This document shows, in pieces, positions 48,661 through 59,240 of a DNA stretch of 64,000 nt. The stretch's first letter is position 1. Each line of letters begins with the position of its first letter. The stretch is from Ligustrum vulgare (Eukaryota; Streptophyta; Magnoliopsida; Lamiales; Oleaceae), in NCBI GenBank assembly GCA_963555705.1, contig OY743169.1, positions 49,032,124-49,096,123 on the forward strand. Reading direction: 5' to 3'. A program made the position numbers and the translations under genes. The notes under the pieces are model-generated. The model searched no databases, was not told the DNA's origin, and saw nothing but the letters and a program-made list of their open reading frames with translations.

Positions 48661-51267
48661 CTAGTCGACCTGAAAAGTGACGTACGACAATGATGGATAC
48701 CAACTAAAAGTAGAACCCACCATCAAGGCTACTAGAAGCTGTAAAACAATTTAATTTATTTTTAAGAAAAATTTGGCATTATCTCTCCTGTAATTTGGAC
48801 TATCCAACCTAAAACCAATGTGCAAAAATTCCAACAATATAAACACAACTCACAACATAATAGATATAAGCCAAATTCTCAAACTTTCATTATAAAAATG
48901 ACATAAACTATACATACATATGCAAAATACATTATGATCCCCATAGGTATCTATATGTGATACACAAATGCAATTTGAAAATGAACATATGTCCTAAAAA
49001 AATGAATACATGCTATATGAAATGAAACATGCTAACACTATCGTGTGGCTTTGACTCCAAAGGCTGCCCGATAACTAAACTACTAACAGTTAAGAAAAAT
49101 CGTGAGAAAATATACAAGTTCTTAGTCTAGTGAGTAGAGAATTTCAAAAATAATTATATTTTCTCGTTTATATGTTTTTTTTTAATCAAAAATCAACTTT
49201 GTATCACTTAACAATTCAAAGGATAATATCATATAATCACAATTGGCAAAAGTGATATAATCTCATCACATCTCAATATACTGGAAAATCCACTGTTCAC
49301 TTTATTTTGTGATACAAAATATACCCGCAAGTATACTGTTCGTGAAAATTCATAAAGTAGATAAAAGAGTCTGGATTATCGTTCCCACTAGAACTGCTAT
49401 TAAATACCGAAATATTTTAGGTCTTATCCCCATTTGAACAAACAAATTTGTTTGATTTTTAATTAAAACTAAGAAAATAAACTAAAGAATTAAAATTGCA
49501 AGATTGTTTTGTATTTAAAAACGATTGTAAAGTAGTTGGGATTCACGATTTCACCTAACCAATTAAATTAACTCCAATTCCAGTTTTATTTCCTAAATAT
49601 GCATTCGGTCGAATTCACTAATTTAAATTGATATTCCTCTCTAGAGTTTAAATCAATTCTAAATAAATAAGTCAATCATGTATCTCCACAGAAGGTCTGA
49701 ATATTCCTTATCTAGATGAAATAAATACATGAATTTACACACGACCATGATAATAAAAAAGTATATCTATATCTCTTGTTCAATTACCATATTTATTACA
49801 TTGATCTAAGTTATTAACTCATCTCTCAGATTATGAAAATAACTCATTAACTCATGAATTAGTGGCCAATTAATTCATGTAGCAAACATAGTAATAAATC
49901 AACACATGCAACGAATAACTAAAATAATGAAATTCGAAATTAAAATAATGTAACTAGGCTATATCGTTAATCCCAACATAAAATAGTTACACATCATGAA
50001 TAAACAATAAAAACAATAAATAATAGCTTTCAATGAAAATAACATAAAAGAACGGAAAGCTTGCACCAAGTATCGATTCTTCACGTGATCTTCAACTCTC
50101 GCCCCTATGAGACAATTGATCTCCCAAGAATTTGACATGAAGATCTCAATTATATGATATTCTTAGGTGAGGCAAAGGTTTCTTTTTCGTGCCTCACAAG
50201 TTGTATATATAGGTATTGGGAAGAGCTAGTGGAAAAAAAGAGAGGAGAAAACCTATTGAAAATAGTGGAAAAAGCCCAACCCGAAGCCCAATCAGACTAC
50301 CGCGCGATCGCGCAGGCAACCGTTTTAGCATAGGGTGAAGATTATGTGTCATCACGTGATCGCGCGCCTTAAGGTTGCATGATCGAGTGATTTTTCCTTT
50401 GATACGATTTACACCTTTTCTTGATTGTGAAAGTTGGTCCCTAACGTTTAATTCCAACTTTGGTCCTTCACTTTCAATTGAAGCAATTTAGTCCCCATAC
50501 TTTGAAATCTTCTCGATTTTCTCATTTCAACATTTAACTTCTTCAATTGGGTCCTTCAACTTCTAATGTATTCACTTTGACCATTCAAATTTCCCGATTA
50601 ACGTCATTAATACCTCAATTGCTCAATTTAGCTCCAAAAGTTATTCAATTGTTCATTCTTTCCATCAATTGCTCCATTCTCATGATTTTGAGACAATTTC
50701 TGAAATGTAAACAAAAAAACAAAAATTAAATATTATTTATTCTCAAACAAAAAACATAATATTCTAATTTTGACATATAAATAAGTGTATAAACTACATT
50801 TATCATCCTCAAAAAATATACCCTCTAACTAAAATCTGTAATCTGTTCATATAAGTATAGACTGCTCTCAGGCTAGTCTCAAAAACCTCTAATAATCAAT
50901 TCTAGAACACGGTCAAGACCGCCTCGATGAACTATATCATACACGGTTAGACCACCTTAGGGTAATATCATACACGGTCAAGACCCCTCAGTGCAATATA
51001 GAATACGACCAAGTTCACCTCAGTGAACTAGAGTAAGCATATAATCACGGGTATTTTTCTGGTCGATTTGTCTCACATTTCATCTCACATATTATCATTT
51101 ATTCCACAAATTCATATTCTGATAACATTTAAAAAAAAAAACACATAATTGAACTACTAATTCACATAATCACGCTTAACGTAATTATATAAGCAATCTA
51201 ATCAGTATTTGAAATTAAGTTTTTTCACTTACAGTCTATGTACGCTGAAAGTTCTGGGACACCAAAA
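48661..51267 (-). mobile_element. Gypsy (Del/Tekay-like) LTR on minus strand, interrupted
   Basis: The flanks 48720-49315 and 50824-51267 share features with the solo LTR at 12783 in reverse orientation: TCTCCTGTAATTTGGACTATCCAACCT at 48785-48811 against AGGTTGGCTATGTCCAATTT at 15588, and spaced repeats of CACGGT(C/T)A(A/G)GACC...CCTC(A/G) at 50905-51030, like the short repeats of those LTRs. A 1.49-kb insertion (49327-50812) splits it. The exact ends were not identified. Confidence 0.5.
49316..50823 (-). mobile_element. Insertion, LTR-like (Tat/Athila style)
   Basis: An 11-bp direct repeat AAAATATACCC stands at 49316-49326 and 50813-50823. The left end (GATACAAAATATACCCGCAAG) and GTTCCCACTAGAA at 49380 resemble reverse-oriented Tat/Athila LTR ends. 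50290-50375 contains GCGCGATCGCGC-type words. No coding. An 11-bp duplication is unusual for an LTR element, so the nature of the insertion is unsettled. Confidence 0.45.
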
Positions 51268-52407
51268 TGTTTGACCTTACATGCGGAATAGTCACTATTA
51301 AAACAAACGCGTCAATTTTAACAGTTTCTAGATGGTTATTCAAACAAGTTCAATTATCCTAAGTTGAATTACCACAATTGCAATATTGAAAAGGCAATAA
51401 CCAATCAACACGACAATATGATGATGGAGAAACCCAACATGGGAAAGACTTTGAGCAGTTACCTCTACTATAAGCAATTTCAGTTAAAGTTAGATTTATC
51501 TGGCTTCCCCTACTAGACAACGCAAATCTACCTCTGCTAACCCAAGATACAACTACCTCCAACAGCTTCCAGATCTTGATGCTTCTTCCAAGTAGATACC
51601 CCAAGAACTCCCTGTTCTTGTTAACTTCCAGCGCTTTTAGTCCAACCTTCTTCAACCTCCAGCAACTCTAAAGTTTCACAATTGAAGAAGTAATCCTTAG
51701 GTTAAAGGATGCATGTGTTTTAGATTAGGAACAAGTGATGTTTTTCTAACTTGGTTGTTTGGATCTCAGGAATAAAGGATCGAATCTTTTTATGAAAAGG
51801 TTCTTGGATCTCCAAAGAATGTATAAAAATATGTTATAATGTTTAAGCTCAATAAACAACCATTATAAATTCGTGCTAGGGCTTGGGTATAAATAGGAAA
51901 AGGTTTGGAAGTGTTTGGGCCGAACAAAACTGTTGAAAAACGCATATTAGGGCATAAAACAGACTCTGACCACTTGAGCGCACATCGAGCACAATTCGAG
52001 CGCTCAAAAACTGGAAAAAACGCTCGAGCGCAGTTTGAGCTAGATTCAAGTGGGTTCAATATTTTGGTCATAACTTTTTTTTCCAATGTTTGATTGTCGT
52101 AATTCAAAGTTTTTTGGAAAGCTAACTCAAAATTCTACATTTCTTCCAGAAATAGCCATTTACAAATTCGGATTTTTGCTATGCAGAAATTGAGTCTCAA
52201 CCTATGAATGAAAATCTGGATTATTATCCTTGCGGGATTTGGATTCATATTTAAAAACTAACTACGTCACAAGTCTTCTTGAACACTTCTTTGTTCTTCT
52301 TGACCCCAAATACTCAACTAAATCAACTACCAAATTTGACTCTAATTGGGACTTTATAAATACGTCCTTTTGTTCTCGTGATTGCCAATTACATCAAAAA
52401 CTTAACA
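51268..52407 (-). repeat. Copia 3' LTR on minus strand
   Basis: On the minus strand it begins TGTTAAGTTTTTGATG just after a polypurine tract (CAAAGGGGAGA, at 52409-52419) and ends GGTCAAACA (plus strand TGTTTGACC at 51268). The TG...CA ends and about 1.1-kb length suit a SIRE/Tork-type copia. 51955-52045 contains GAGCGCTC / CGCTCGAGCGC words. The body of this element continues to the right, beyond the retrotransposon inserted at 52767. Confidence 0.65.
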
Positions 52408-52761
52408 ATCTCCCCTTTGACATTCCTTGACAAAACAATATAATAAAGTCAAAATAGTAAATAAACAATGTTTACTACCCAGGCTCTTCTGTCTCTTGGA
52501 TTCTTTGTAATACCTGCTCCCTGACATCAAAAATTCAAATATCAAGTGTAAAAGCAAGTGATACAGGAATATAACAATTGAAGCACATAATCATAAACAT
52601 ATGCATTCTAGTTTGAGACGTGATATAAATGTTAATTAAAACACCAACCAATATGAAATGTAATGCAAAACAAATTCTCCCTCTTACTACAAACTCGAAA
52701 TTTTATATAGTAGGATATGTATCTATGTCTCTCCCCAACGACCCCAAAAACATAGAATTCA
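52408..52761 (-). other. Copia 3' untranslated region (minus)
   Basis: Sequence between the minus-strand copia LTR and the insertion point of the LARD at 52762. It continues at 62447. Confidence 0.5.
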
Positions 52762-52766
52762 TGCAA
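52762..52766 (+). repeat. Target duplication TGCAA, left
   Basis: TGCAA, repeated at 62442-62446 on the other side of the retrotransposon. Confidence 0.92.
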
Positions 52767-55062
52767 TATAGCGATCCAGAATTTTTATGCAATAAATAAT
52801 TATGTTAATATTTAGAAAATTGTGTCGCTACTATTTCATTTATTATTTTGAAATTAATGCCGCGACGGATTCGTCTAGCCAAGTCAAGAAATATCGAATT
52901 TGTTCGATTTTAAATTAAAATCCGAATTTCTAAAATTATGTTATTTTAATTGTTTATTCAAAGTATTATTTTCAAAATTATTTTGAATTCCAAATTTATT
53001 AAAATATTTCAATTTTTCCTTATTCAAATTTATTTTCAGTCCAAAATATATCAGTTTTAATACAATTCCTTATACAAAAACATCATCATTATATATATAA
53101 ATTTTACATCTATTTCATATTCCATCTCATTATACAAACACCAAAGCAAAGCATCTTCATCATTATCATCATCTACCCCATCTTCATTTCAATACTCATG
53201 GCACAACTCACACTTCCATGTACTTAGATTCCACAATACAATATATATAAGCATACATCTTCATCACCTGCACCAAGCTCCATCTCCATCCCAGACGAGT
53301 GCAACCACAGTCCATCACTCTGCCATCACCTCCTCGATCAGAAACCATCAGCAGCCACCATTTACCACACATAGATCAACCTACAGCAAGCCATAACTGT
53401 TTCATCACTGCAACCACTGATCTACCAACCAAACCACCACCCTCTGCAACTCACAGCCGAATCCACAACCACTAGTTAATCAATTCATCAATCCGGCCAG
53501 TTTCCTCCATTCAACTACATCCAATTCAATTTCCATTTTCAGAATTCCCATTTGCAAGATCAACAATCTCAGCCATTATCATCAATTCTGATATCCTGCA
53601 ATCACCATCTTCATCATCACTGCAGCAAATTTCCACCACCGGTATCATCATCCTCAAACACCAAATTGAATCAGCGTTCATCATCATCAATCAAAATTGA
53701 GCACCACCACCGCACTCAGTCGAGAACCCAAACACCACCACTGCCCTATTCTAATCAAACTTAGACATCAATTTAATCATCTTCATCATCACCAAACACC
53801 ACAGCCATAGACGGCCAAACCACCTCAATCACCGGAAAATCGCACAACCCCATCGCCTCCACTGCCCAGTCCCAAATTAACTCCAATTCAGTGCCAAAAC
53901 CCCAAATCAAAATAAAACCCAAAACCCAGATTAAGCCAAGCCAGTCACTTACCTCAAACCACCGCCGGATTATCGCCTAGAAATCGCGACTTTAAGCCTC
54001 GTGTTTATCTCTGTTTTCGCTAATCTCGCAACAAATCAGCTACAACCACACCGCCGCCACTCACCGCCACCTTGTGCCGGCGTAGCGCCGGAAAATCCCC
54101 GGTGAAAAGACCGGATTTCGCCATTTCTTTCCTTCGTTTCGCCTCGGGTCCGATTGAGCTAGAGAGAGAGAGTGAGTGAAGAGAGGGAGTGAGAAACGTG
54201 AGAGAGAGAGAAGAGCGATCTGAAGATATTATATTTAACTTTCAGAAATTACAGCTTGGTCCCTGAAGTTTTTAAAGATTTTCAAATCAGTCCCCAACTT
54301 TTTAAGTTATCCATTTCAGCCCCAAAGTTTTAAATGATTTACTTCAGCCCTTTAACTTTAAACTCTTTTATTTCAATACCTGCTGATTTACTTTTAAGCC
54401 CAAGTTTCAAAGTATTCATTTTAATCCCTCAACTTTCAAAATATCTATTTTAGTCCCTGAACTTTCAAAAGTATTCATTTTAGTCCCTCAACTTTCAAAA
54501 CATCAATTTTAGTCCTCAAATTATAATTTATCATTTTGAACTATATATTCGATATACTAAAGTGACTTATTGGCTAAGACGAAGCGTACGGAGAATTTAA
54601 AGAAATTGAAGTCATTCCCGCTCAACTTTGCACTCGTCGGATTTGAGGTAGACTCGCACTTATTAATTGATTTAAATTATGATTTCATATAAATGTCATG
54701 TGACTTGTGAAAGTCAATTTTCAAGAAAATTAAGTATGTTTTATGAAAGGTAAATATACCTTATGTTTTTATGAAAAGTAAGTATACCCTATGTTTTTAC
54801 GATAATGTTTTATATGTTTTGGATCATTGCTATGCACATAAGAATTCTTACCACCTAAGTTCGGTAGAATTCTGTGTCTCCATAAGTTTATGAGGATTTA
54901 CCACCTAAGTTCGGTAAAATTCCTGCCTTTCCATATGTTTATGAGGATTTACCACCTAAGTTCGGTAAAATTCCTGTCGCGTATGTTTATGAGGATTTCG
55001 ATCCTATCTTATGTTATGATGGAAATGATCCCTATGAATTTCATGAATTATGTTTTGGTATA

Positions 55063-55146
55063 CTTACTGTTATTATGATCTTACTGTTATTATGATCTTA
55101 CTGTTATTATGATCTTACTGTTATTATGATCTTACTGTTATTATGA
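55063..55146 (+). repeat. 17-bp tandem repeat, five copies
   Basis: Unit CTTACTGTTATTATGAT repeated head to tail. The same array is present in the 3' LTR at about 61537-61620. Confidence 0.93.
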
Positions 55147-55581
55147 CTTACTACATAAGAATTCTTGCCACCTAAGTTCGGTAAAATTCTTATGTTTATG
55201 AGGATTTCGATTTTATCCTATGTTATGATGAAAACTTACTGTTATTATGATTTTACTACATAAGAATTCTTACCACCTAAGTTCGGTAAAATTCTTATGT
55301 TTATGAGGATTTCAATCCTATCTTATGTTATGCTTTCAAAAGAAATTATGCTTGGCATAATTAAAATGTTTTATAAGTATATGGTTTTCAAAGAACTGTT
55401 TTCAAAGAGATGTTTTCAAAGAGCATATGATTTGCAAAATATGTCCCGTGCTGTAATGCACAATATGAGTTTTATCAAGAACAGTTTTATAAAGAAGCTC
55501 TATCAATGCCCGTTTTATAAAGAGCCGGGATTTATGTGTTTAATCATCTTATAAATTAAATTAATTTGCGATGAGTCTACT

Positions 55582-55605
55582 GAGTATTTCCCCCATGAAA
55601 TACTC
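55582..55605 (+). promoter_or_regulatory. LTR hairpin (possible RNA 3'-end signal)
   Basis: GAGTATTTC-CCCCAT-GAAATACTC, a perfect 9-bp stem with a 6-base loop. The 3' LTR has the same at 62056-62079. The solo LTR has a different stem in the same context at 15171-15184. The function is inferred, not known. Confidence 0.55.
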
Positions 55606-55970
55606 ACCCTACTTTTAACAGTTTTGCAGATTTCGGAGACGGTGGCGAGCGATGAATGATGGTGGCAATAATCGTTGAACGGTTGAAAGTTTGACGTTAA
55701 TGATTTCCGTATTTTCCAAACAATCGAATAATTTAGAGAAGTTCATTTATTTGAGAAATTATGATATTGGCAATTTCTTTACAATATTAATGGTTCGATT
55801 TACTATTTCAAATGGTTTCATAAATGTTTTCAATTTTAGCGGCCATTACAGTTTATTTAATGTTGCCAAAAATGAATTTCAATTATTTCTTCCGCAAAAA
55901 TATTATTCGAAAAATTTAGACAGAAAATGACGTAGTGAATCGGGTATACGGAACTCGGGGCGCTACAAGT

Positions 55971-55982
55971 TGGTATCAGAGC
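55971..55982 (+). promoter_or_regulatory. LARD primer-binding site
   Basis: TGGTATCAGAGC, a full match to the site complementary to initiator tRNA-Met, three bases after the LTR end. Confidence 0.93.
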
Positions 55983-56930
55983 TAGTCTGCGTTTCTGTAG
56001 ACTGGAAAAATTTTCAAAAAAGAATTTTCAAGAAATATTTTCCATTATAAAATTTTATTGATGAAGATTGCCACTGCCATCATTCGTTCCACCAACTCCG
56101 AGGTAAAGAAGTTTATGATGTTTAAAGTTATTTCAGTATTTCGAATACTCATTTTATTGATTTATGAGAAAGAATGAAGAGTATTTCGGATACTTATGAT
56201 TTATGAGAAATAAGAATGTATTTCTTCGAAAATAATGATGTTGTTATGCTTTGTCATAACTTATATGCTTTAATGTATGATTATGAGAAATTTTTTTAAA
56301 GAAAACGAGTGTTGAGCATAATGGGAATAATATGATTTTATTGAGAATTAAGTAATGGATATTATGTTGAGTTAATTTATTATGCCTCTATGTTGAAGAG
56401 AAATTTATTATGAAGTTTGGCTTTGTGAATAAATTTTGGGAATATGATTTATGGCATATATTTATAAGTATGAGTAACTTTTGAGCCAATTAAGGTATGA
56501 AAGGAAGTAATATTGTGATATTGAAAAATATGATTTGAAATTTCTATGTTGAGGAATTATGAATTGAATTATGGGATATTTTGATGATATTGAAGTGTTG
56601 GAATCGTTTTCAATATTTTTAGATCGTTGTGATCAAATGTGGAGTTATTTATTATTGTGAGTTATGAAGTATGCTTATGGTTTGGAATAAGTCCAAATTA
56701 CAAGGGAGACTCTGTCCAGAATTTTATCATTTGGAATTAAGAGCATAATATGATAAGCATCCACTAAAGGAATTAAGGTTAGACATGCAAGATCATTTAC
56801 ATCACAAACGAGATTTAGTAGATGATAGCAGAGATTTTATTATTTTCTCATAAGGAGAACACACAAGAGTCACACTGGAAAGGAAATACATGAAACACAC
56901 GAAAGCATAAGAGAAAAACATGGAAGGATC
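55983..56930 (+). other. LARD leader, non-coding
   Basis: AT-rich sequence where gag should be. No gag-like frame is present. A minus-strand AATAAAA lies at 56834-56840, a possible polyadenylation signal for the antisense LOG transcript. Confidence 0.5.
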
Positions 56931-56940
56931 CTCAGAATGA

Positions 56941-57150
56941 GAGATGTGTTTCCGGAGTAGCCGTATCCTACCACCTCTGATCTTTTGAGGAAATAAAGAA
57001 ACCTTCAAAGAGGTGTGTTTCGAGAGTAAGAATACTCCGTAATCTACCACCTGGAATCTTTGAAGTATACACAAGATTTAAACATTAAGGAAATCCTAGT
57101 AAATGGAGGGGTGTCTCGAGAGTGAGAATACTCCGTACTCTACCCCCACC
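56941..57150 (-). repeat. Three imperfect hairpin repeats downstream of LOG
   Basis: Related units at 57106-57150, 57011-57052 and 56941-56976, with a core CGAGAGTAAGAATACTCCGT (second copy). In the first two, GAGT(A/G)-AGAA-TACTC forms a small stem-loop inside an outer AGG(T/G)G...CACCT pairing. The third is more diverged. They lie directly 3' of the LOG stop codon on the minus strand, so they would be in its 3' untranslated region. Confidence 0.7.
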
Positions 57151-57161
57151 TATTCTAAGAT

Positions 57162-57815
57162 TCAAAGAGTTAAGTTTACATTAACCGGACTCCATTTTCG
57201 CTTGATTCCCCTTCCTTGCGACCAATCTATCTTAACCCCTGCTGGATCTTGTATTGAGATATATGACTGCAGCTTATCCAGTAGTTCATCAATAGTAGGA
57301 GCAGAAATAAGAAGCCTTCTGGAAAATGGAGAGATGAATCCCTGTTCCACAGCATAATCAAGAAAGGTTAACAAACCATCAAAGAAATTGTTAACATTCA
57401 GAAGCCCAATAGGCTTAGTATGGAGATCTAGTTGAGCCCACAAGGTAATGTTAAAAATTTCTTCTAAGGTACCAAAACCTCCGGGCAGGGCTATAAAGGC
57501 ATCAGAACCATATAGCATACAAGTTATGCGTTCATGGATGGATAAGGTTTGAACTTCATGCCCTCGTGTTTTGCCTGCAACATCTACCAAAGGGACAGGT
57601 ATAACACCGATTACTTTTGATTTCTCTGCAAGAGCAGATTGGGAAACACAACCCATTAGACCACTGCTACCACCCCCATATACAAGAGTGATACCTTTTT
57701 CCCCCAGTTTCTTTCCAAGATCTACAGCCGCTTCTAGATAACCGAAGCCTTTCCCTACTTTTGATCCACAAAATACACAAATAGTTTTGATCTGTCGAAG
57801 TTTTGGTGCTTCCAT
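57162..57815 (-). CDS. LOG-like: LOG-type cytokinin riboside 5'-monophosphate phosphoribohydrolase
   Basis: LOG enzymes release active free-base cytokinin from its riboside monophosphate in the cytosol. The 217-residue protein is full length and begins at an ATG (57815) in good context (AAAAAATGGAAG). Family motifs are intact: VFCGS (14-18), GGGSSGLMG (47-55), the catalytic Arg96 in IHER, and PGGFGTLEE (111-119) with the catalytic Glu, then LWAQLDLHTKPIGLLNV (125-141). After the usual end near residue 187 there is an extra basic tail (RGIKRKW). Plant LOG genes normally have several introns; this frame has none, which suggests capture from mRNA or a non-plant source. It lies antisense inside the LARD, 301 bp downstream of the Cys-rich gene. 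A TATA-like CTTTAAATAG sits at 57891-57900. A lysine decarboxylase label would be a known misannotation of this family. Confidence 0.93.
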   Translation of the reverse strand: MEAPKLRQIKTICVFCGSKVGKGFGYLEAAVDLGKKLGEKGITLVYGGGSSGLMGCVSQSALAEKSKVIGVIPVPLVDVAGKTRGHEVQTLSIHERITCMLYGSDAFIALPGGFGTLEEIFNITLWAQLDLHTKPIGLLNVNNFFDGLLTFLDYAVEQGFISPFSRRLLISAPTIDELLDKLQSYISIQDPAGVKIDWSQGRGIKRKWSPVNVNLTL

Positions 57816-57890
57816 TTTTTGATATTAAAGAAGGGAAAACTTACGAAGAAGATGTGATTTTGGGATGCCTGAACTATGAAATATGTTTGG

Positions 57891-57900
57891 CTATTTAAAG
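57891..57900 (-). promoter_or_regulatory. TATA-like element of LOG gene
   Basis: CTTTAAATAG on the minus strand, 76 bases before the LOG ATG. This leaves room for a short leader of about 45 bases. Confidence 0.5.
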
Positions 57901-58116
57901 CCGGAAAAATTTACTGTTTTTGATTGATTCTGAAAAAGTAAAGATTTACTTTTGACAAAATCAGCCCACTTTTGAATATTTTTATCGTATCGAGGCTGTC
58001 ACCTTTCGGCGATTTAATATTTTATTTCCAGCTTTATCAAAACTCGAGAAAAGGAAAATATATTTTATTTTCAAAACGCGTGAAAGAAAGCAGCAAAATA
58101 TTTTAAAAGATTTACC

Positions 58117-58668
58117 TTATAACATTGCTGAACTGCCAGAAGCCTCATTTTGTAAAACAGACTGGCAAACAGGATCTTTTGCTATTATATTTTGGAGACT
58201 ATAACGATTTTTGTCCTCGTTAAACTGAGCGTATAAGGAGAGAAGTTCACGTTGTACATAACCACTTGGGTGCGTCTCAAGAGTCAGTCGAATATCATCC
58301 AAAGACTCCTTACTCAGTCCACCCTTTATGAATTCGATTTTATCATCCCGATTAGTAGAAGAATATCCTACTGATTTGCAACGAGTATTACAGTTCCAAC
58401 GAGCACATTTGTAGCAACCACCCAGTCTTTTTGCTCTTCGTTTCTTTGCAAACGTGCTTTTGCCTAAACCAGGCATGTGTTTAGGAAATGTTGATGGTAA
58501 TTCACCAGATAGTCGAACCTTTGCTTCTATCAACCAGCGAACATCTTCTGGAATATCATGAGCCATTAGCAACCTCAATCTTTCGAGCCTTATTTTATAG
58601 ATCTTTCTCAGATCATTCATAGGAAGACTGGAATAATACTTGCGAATGTTAGAAAGAATGATATCCAT
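58117..58668 (-). CDS. Basic Cys-rich protein, carlavirus NABP-like
   Basis: A 183-residue intact frame. I use the ATG at 58668; the open frame extends five codons upstream without another ATG. Residues 1-70 are predicted helical and charged. A basic arm KKRRAKR (75-81) runs directly into a four-cysteine cluster, CYKCARWNCNTRC (85-97; C-X2-C-X4-C-X3-C), then a Gly-Tyr-Ser and IEFIKGGLS (111-119). This order, a basic stretch then a compact Cys4 finger then a short hydrophobic-glycine segment, is the layout of the nucleic-acid-binding/silencing-suppressor proteins of carlaviruses (Pfam Carla_C4-type), although those are shorter (about 100-140 residues) and I see no long identity. It could instead be a plant or element-specific finger protein. 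It is not a retroviral CCHC knuckle. The next gene on the same strand is LOG. Confidence 0.6.
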   Translation of the reverse strand: MDIILSNIRKYYSSLPMNDLRKIYKIRLERLRLLMAHDIPEDVRWLIEAKVRLSGELPSTFPKHMPGLGKSTFAKKRRAKRLGGCYKCARWNCNTRCKSVGYSSTNRDDKIEFIKGGLSKESLDDIRLTLETHPSGYVQRELLSLYAQFNEDKNRYSLQNIIAKDPVCQSVLQNEASGSSAML

Positions 58669-58700
58669 TGTTTGATGATTCAACCTCTTCTCAGCATGAA

Positions 58701-58710
58701 CTATTTAAAA
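58701..58710 (-). promoter_or_regulatory. TATA-like element of Cys-rich gene
   Basis: TTTTAAATAG on the minus strand, 33-42 bases before the ATG at 58668. It shares the 9-mer TTTAAATAG with the element before LOG. Confidence 0.45.
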
Positions 58711-59200
58711 GCGCAAAGGATCTGAGTGAATCCGCGTGATGTTGTGACCAGCAAGAAAGCGCAGGATTATTTTAATGAAAAGAGGAGACAAGAAGTAATG
58801 CGCTGTTAAATTTTATCGATAAAGGAGATTTGATTGGAGATTTGGAATATTTTCTTGGATTATGGGTACTGATATTTTGTTTTAATAATGATAATCTTGG
58901 TATAGTGTGATGATACGTGGAAAGTAAAATGAGTACCGTATTGAATCAGAATTCATACGTATATACAAGTGAAAGAAATACTTTGCAGGAAATGTGGTGA
59001 CATTTAAGTATAGAATCTTAGTTTTGGGAGATATTTGTTTACTGAATTTTGGGTTACAAATATTGGAAAGATAAGTTGATGATATTATGAGTATTTTACG
59101 TAGAGAAAATATTCAGGAATTGTTTTGATTATTTTGAGAATATTCGATGATAAGAAGAAGAGATTCTGATTAAGTATTCAGAAATTATAAGATTAAGTAA
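58711..59200 (+). other. LARD interior, non-coding; upstream of antisense genes
   Basis: AT-rich, no frame. On the minus strand this is the region upstream of the Cys-rich gene and may hold its promoter. Confidence 0.5.
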
Positions 59201-59240
59201 GTTTAATTTCGAGGACGAAATTATTTTAAGGAGGTAAGAT
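59201..59240 (+). promoter_or_regulatory. LARD polypurine tract and 3' signature
   Basis: TTTCGAGGACGAAATT (imperfect palindrome found at the 3' end of Del/Tekay chromovirus interiors), followed by AAGGAGGTAAGAT directly before the 3' LTR. Confidence 0.85.

Larger units (their letters stand above)
52767..55967 (+). repeat. LARD 5' LTR, 3,201 bp
   Basis: Starts TATAGCGATCC and ends GGGGCGCTACA, giving near-inverted ends TATAGCG/CGCTACA with TA in place of the usual TG. Layout: AT-rich start, a CACCA/CCATC-rich zone (53130-54110), an (AG)-rich stretch (54160-54215), then five CCACCTAAGTTCGGTA repeats (54850-55290), a 17-bp tandem array (55063-55146), and a 9-bp-stem hairpin (55582-55605). Open frames inside (for example 53552-53764) are the C-rich LTR read as protein, not genes. 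Confidence 0.95.

Noticed and set aside
53552..53764. His/Ser/Gln-rich open frame, duplicated at 60026-60238
   Set aside because: It lies in the C-rich part of both LTRs. Duplication reflects the LTR pair, not gene conservation.
55063..55146. CRISPR-like or satellite array
   Set aside because: A head-to-tail 17-bp repeat without spacers, present in both LTRs of a plant retrotransposon.
57103..57357. Plus-strand open frame overlapping LOG
   Set aside because: It is the antisense shadow of the intact LOG gene.
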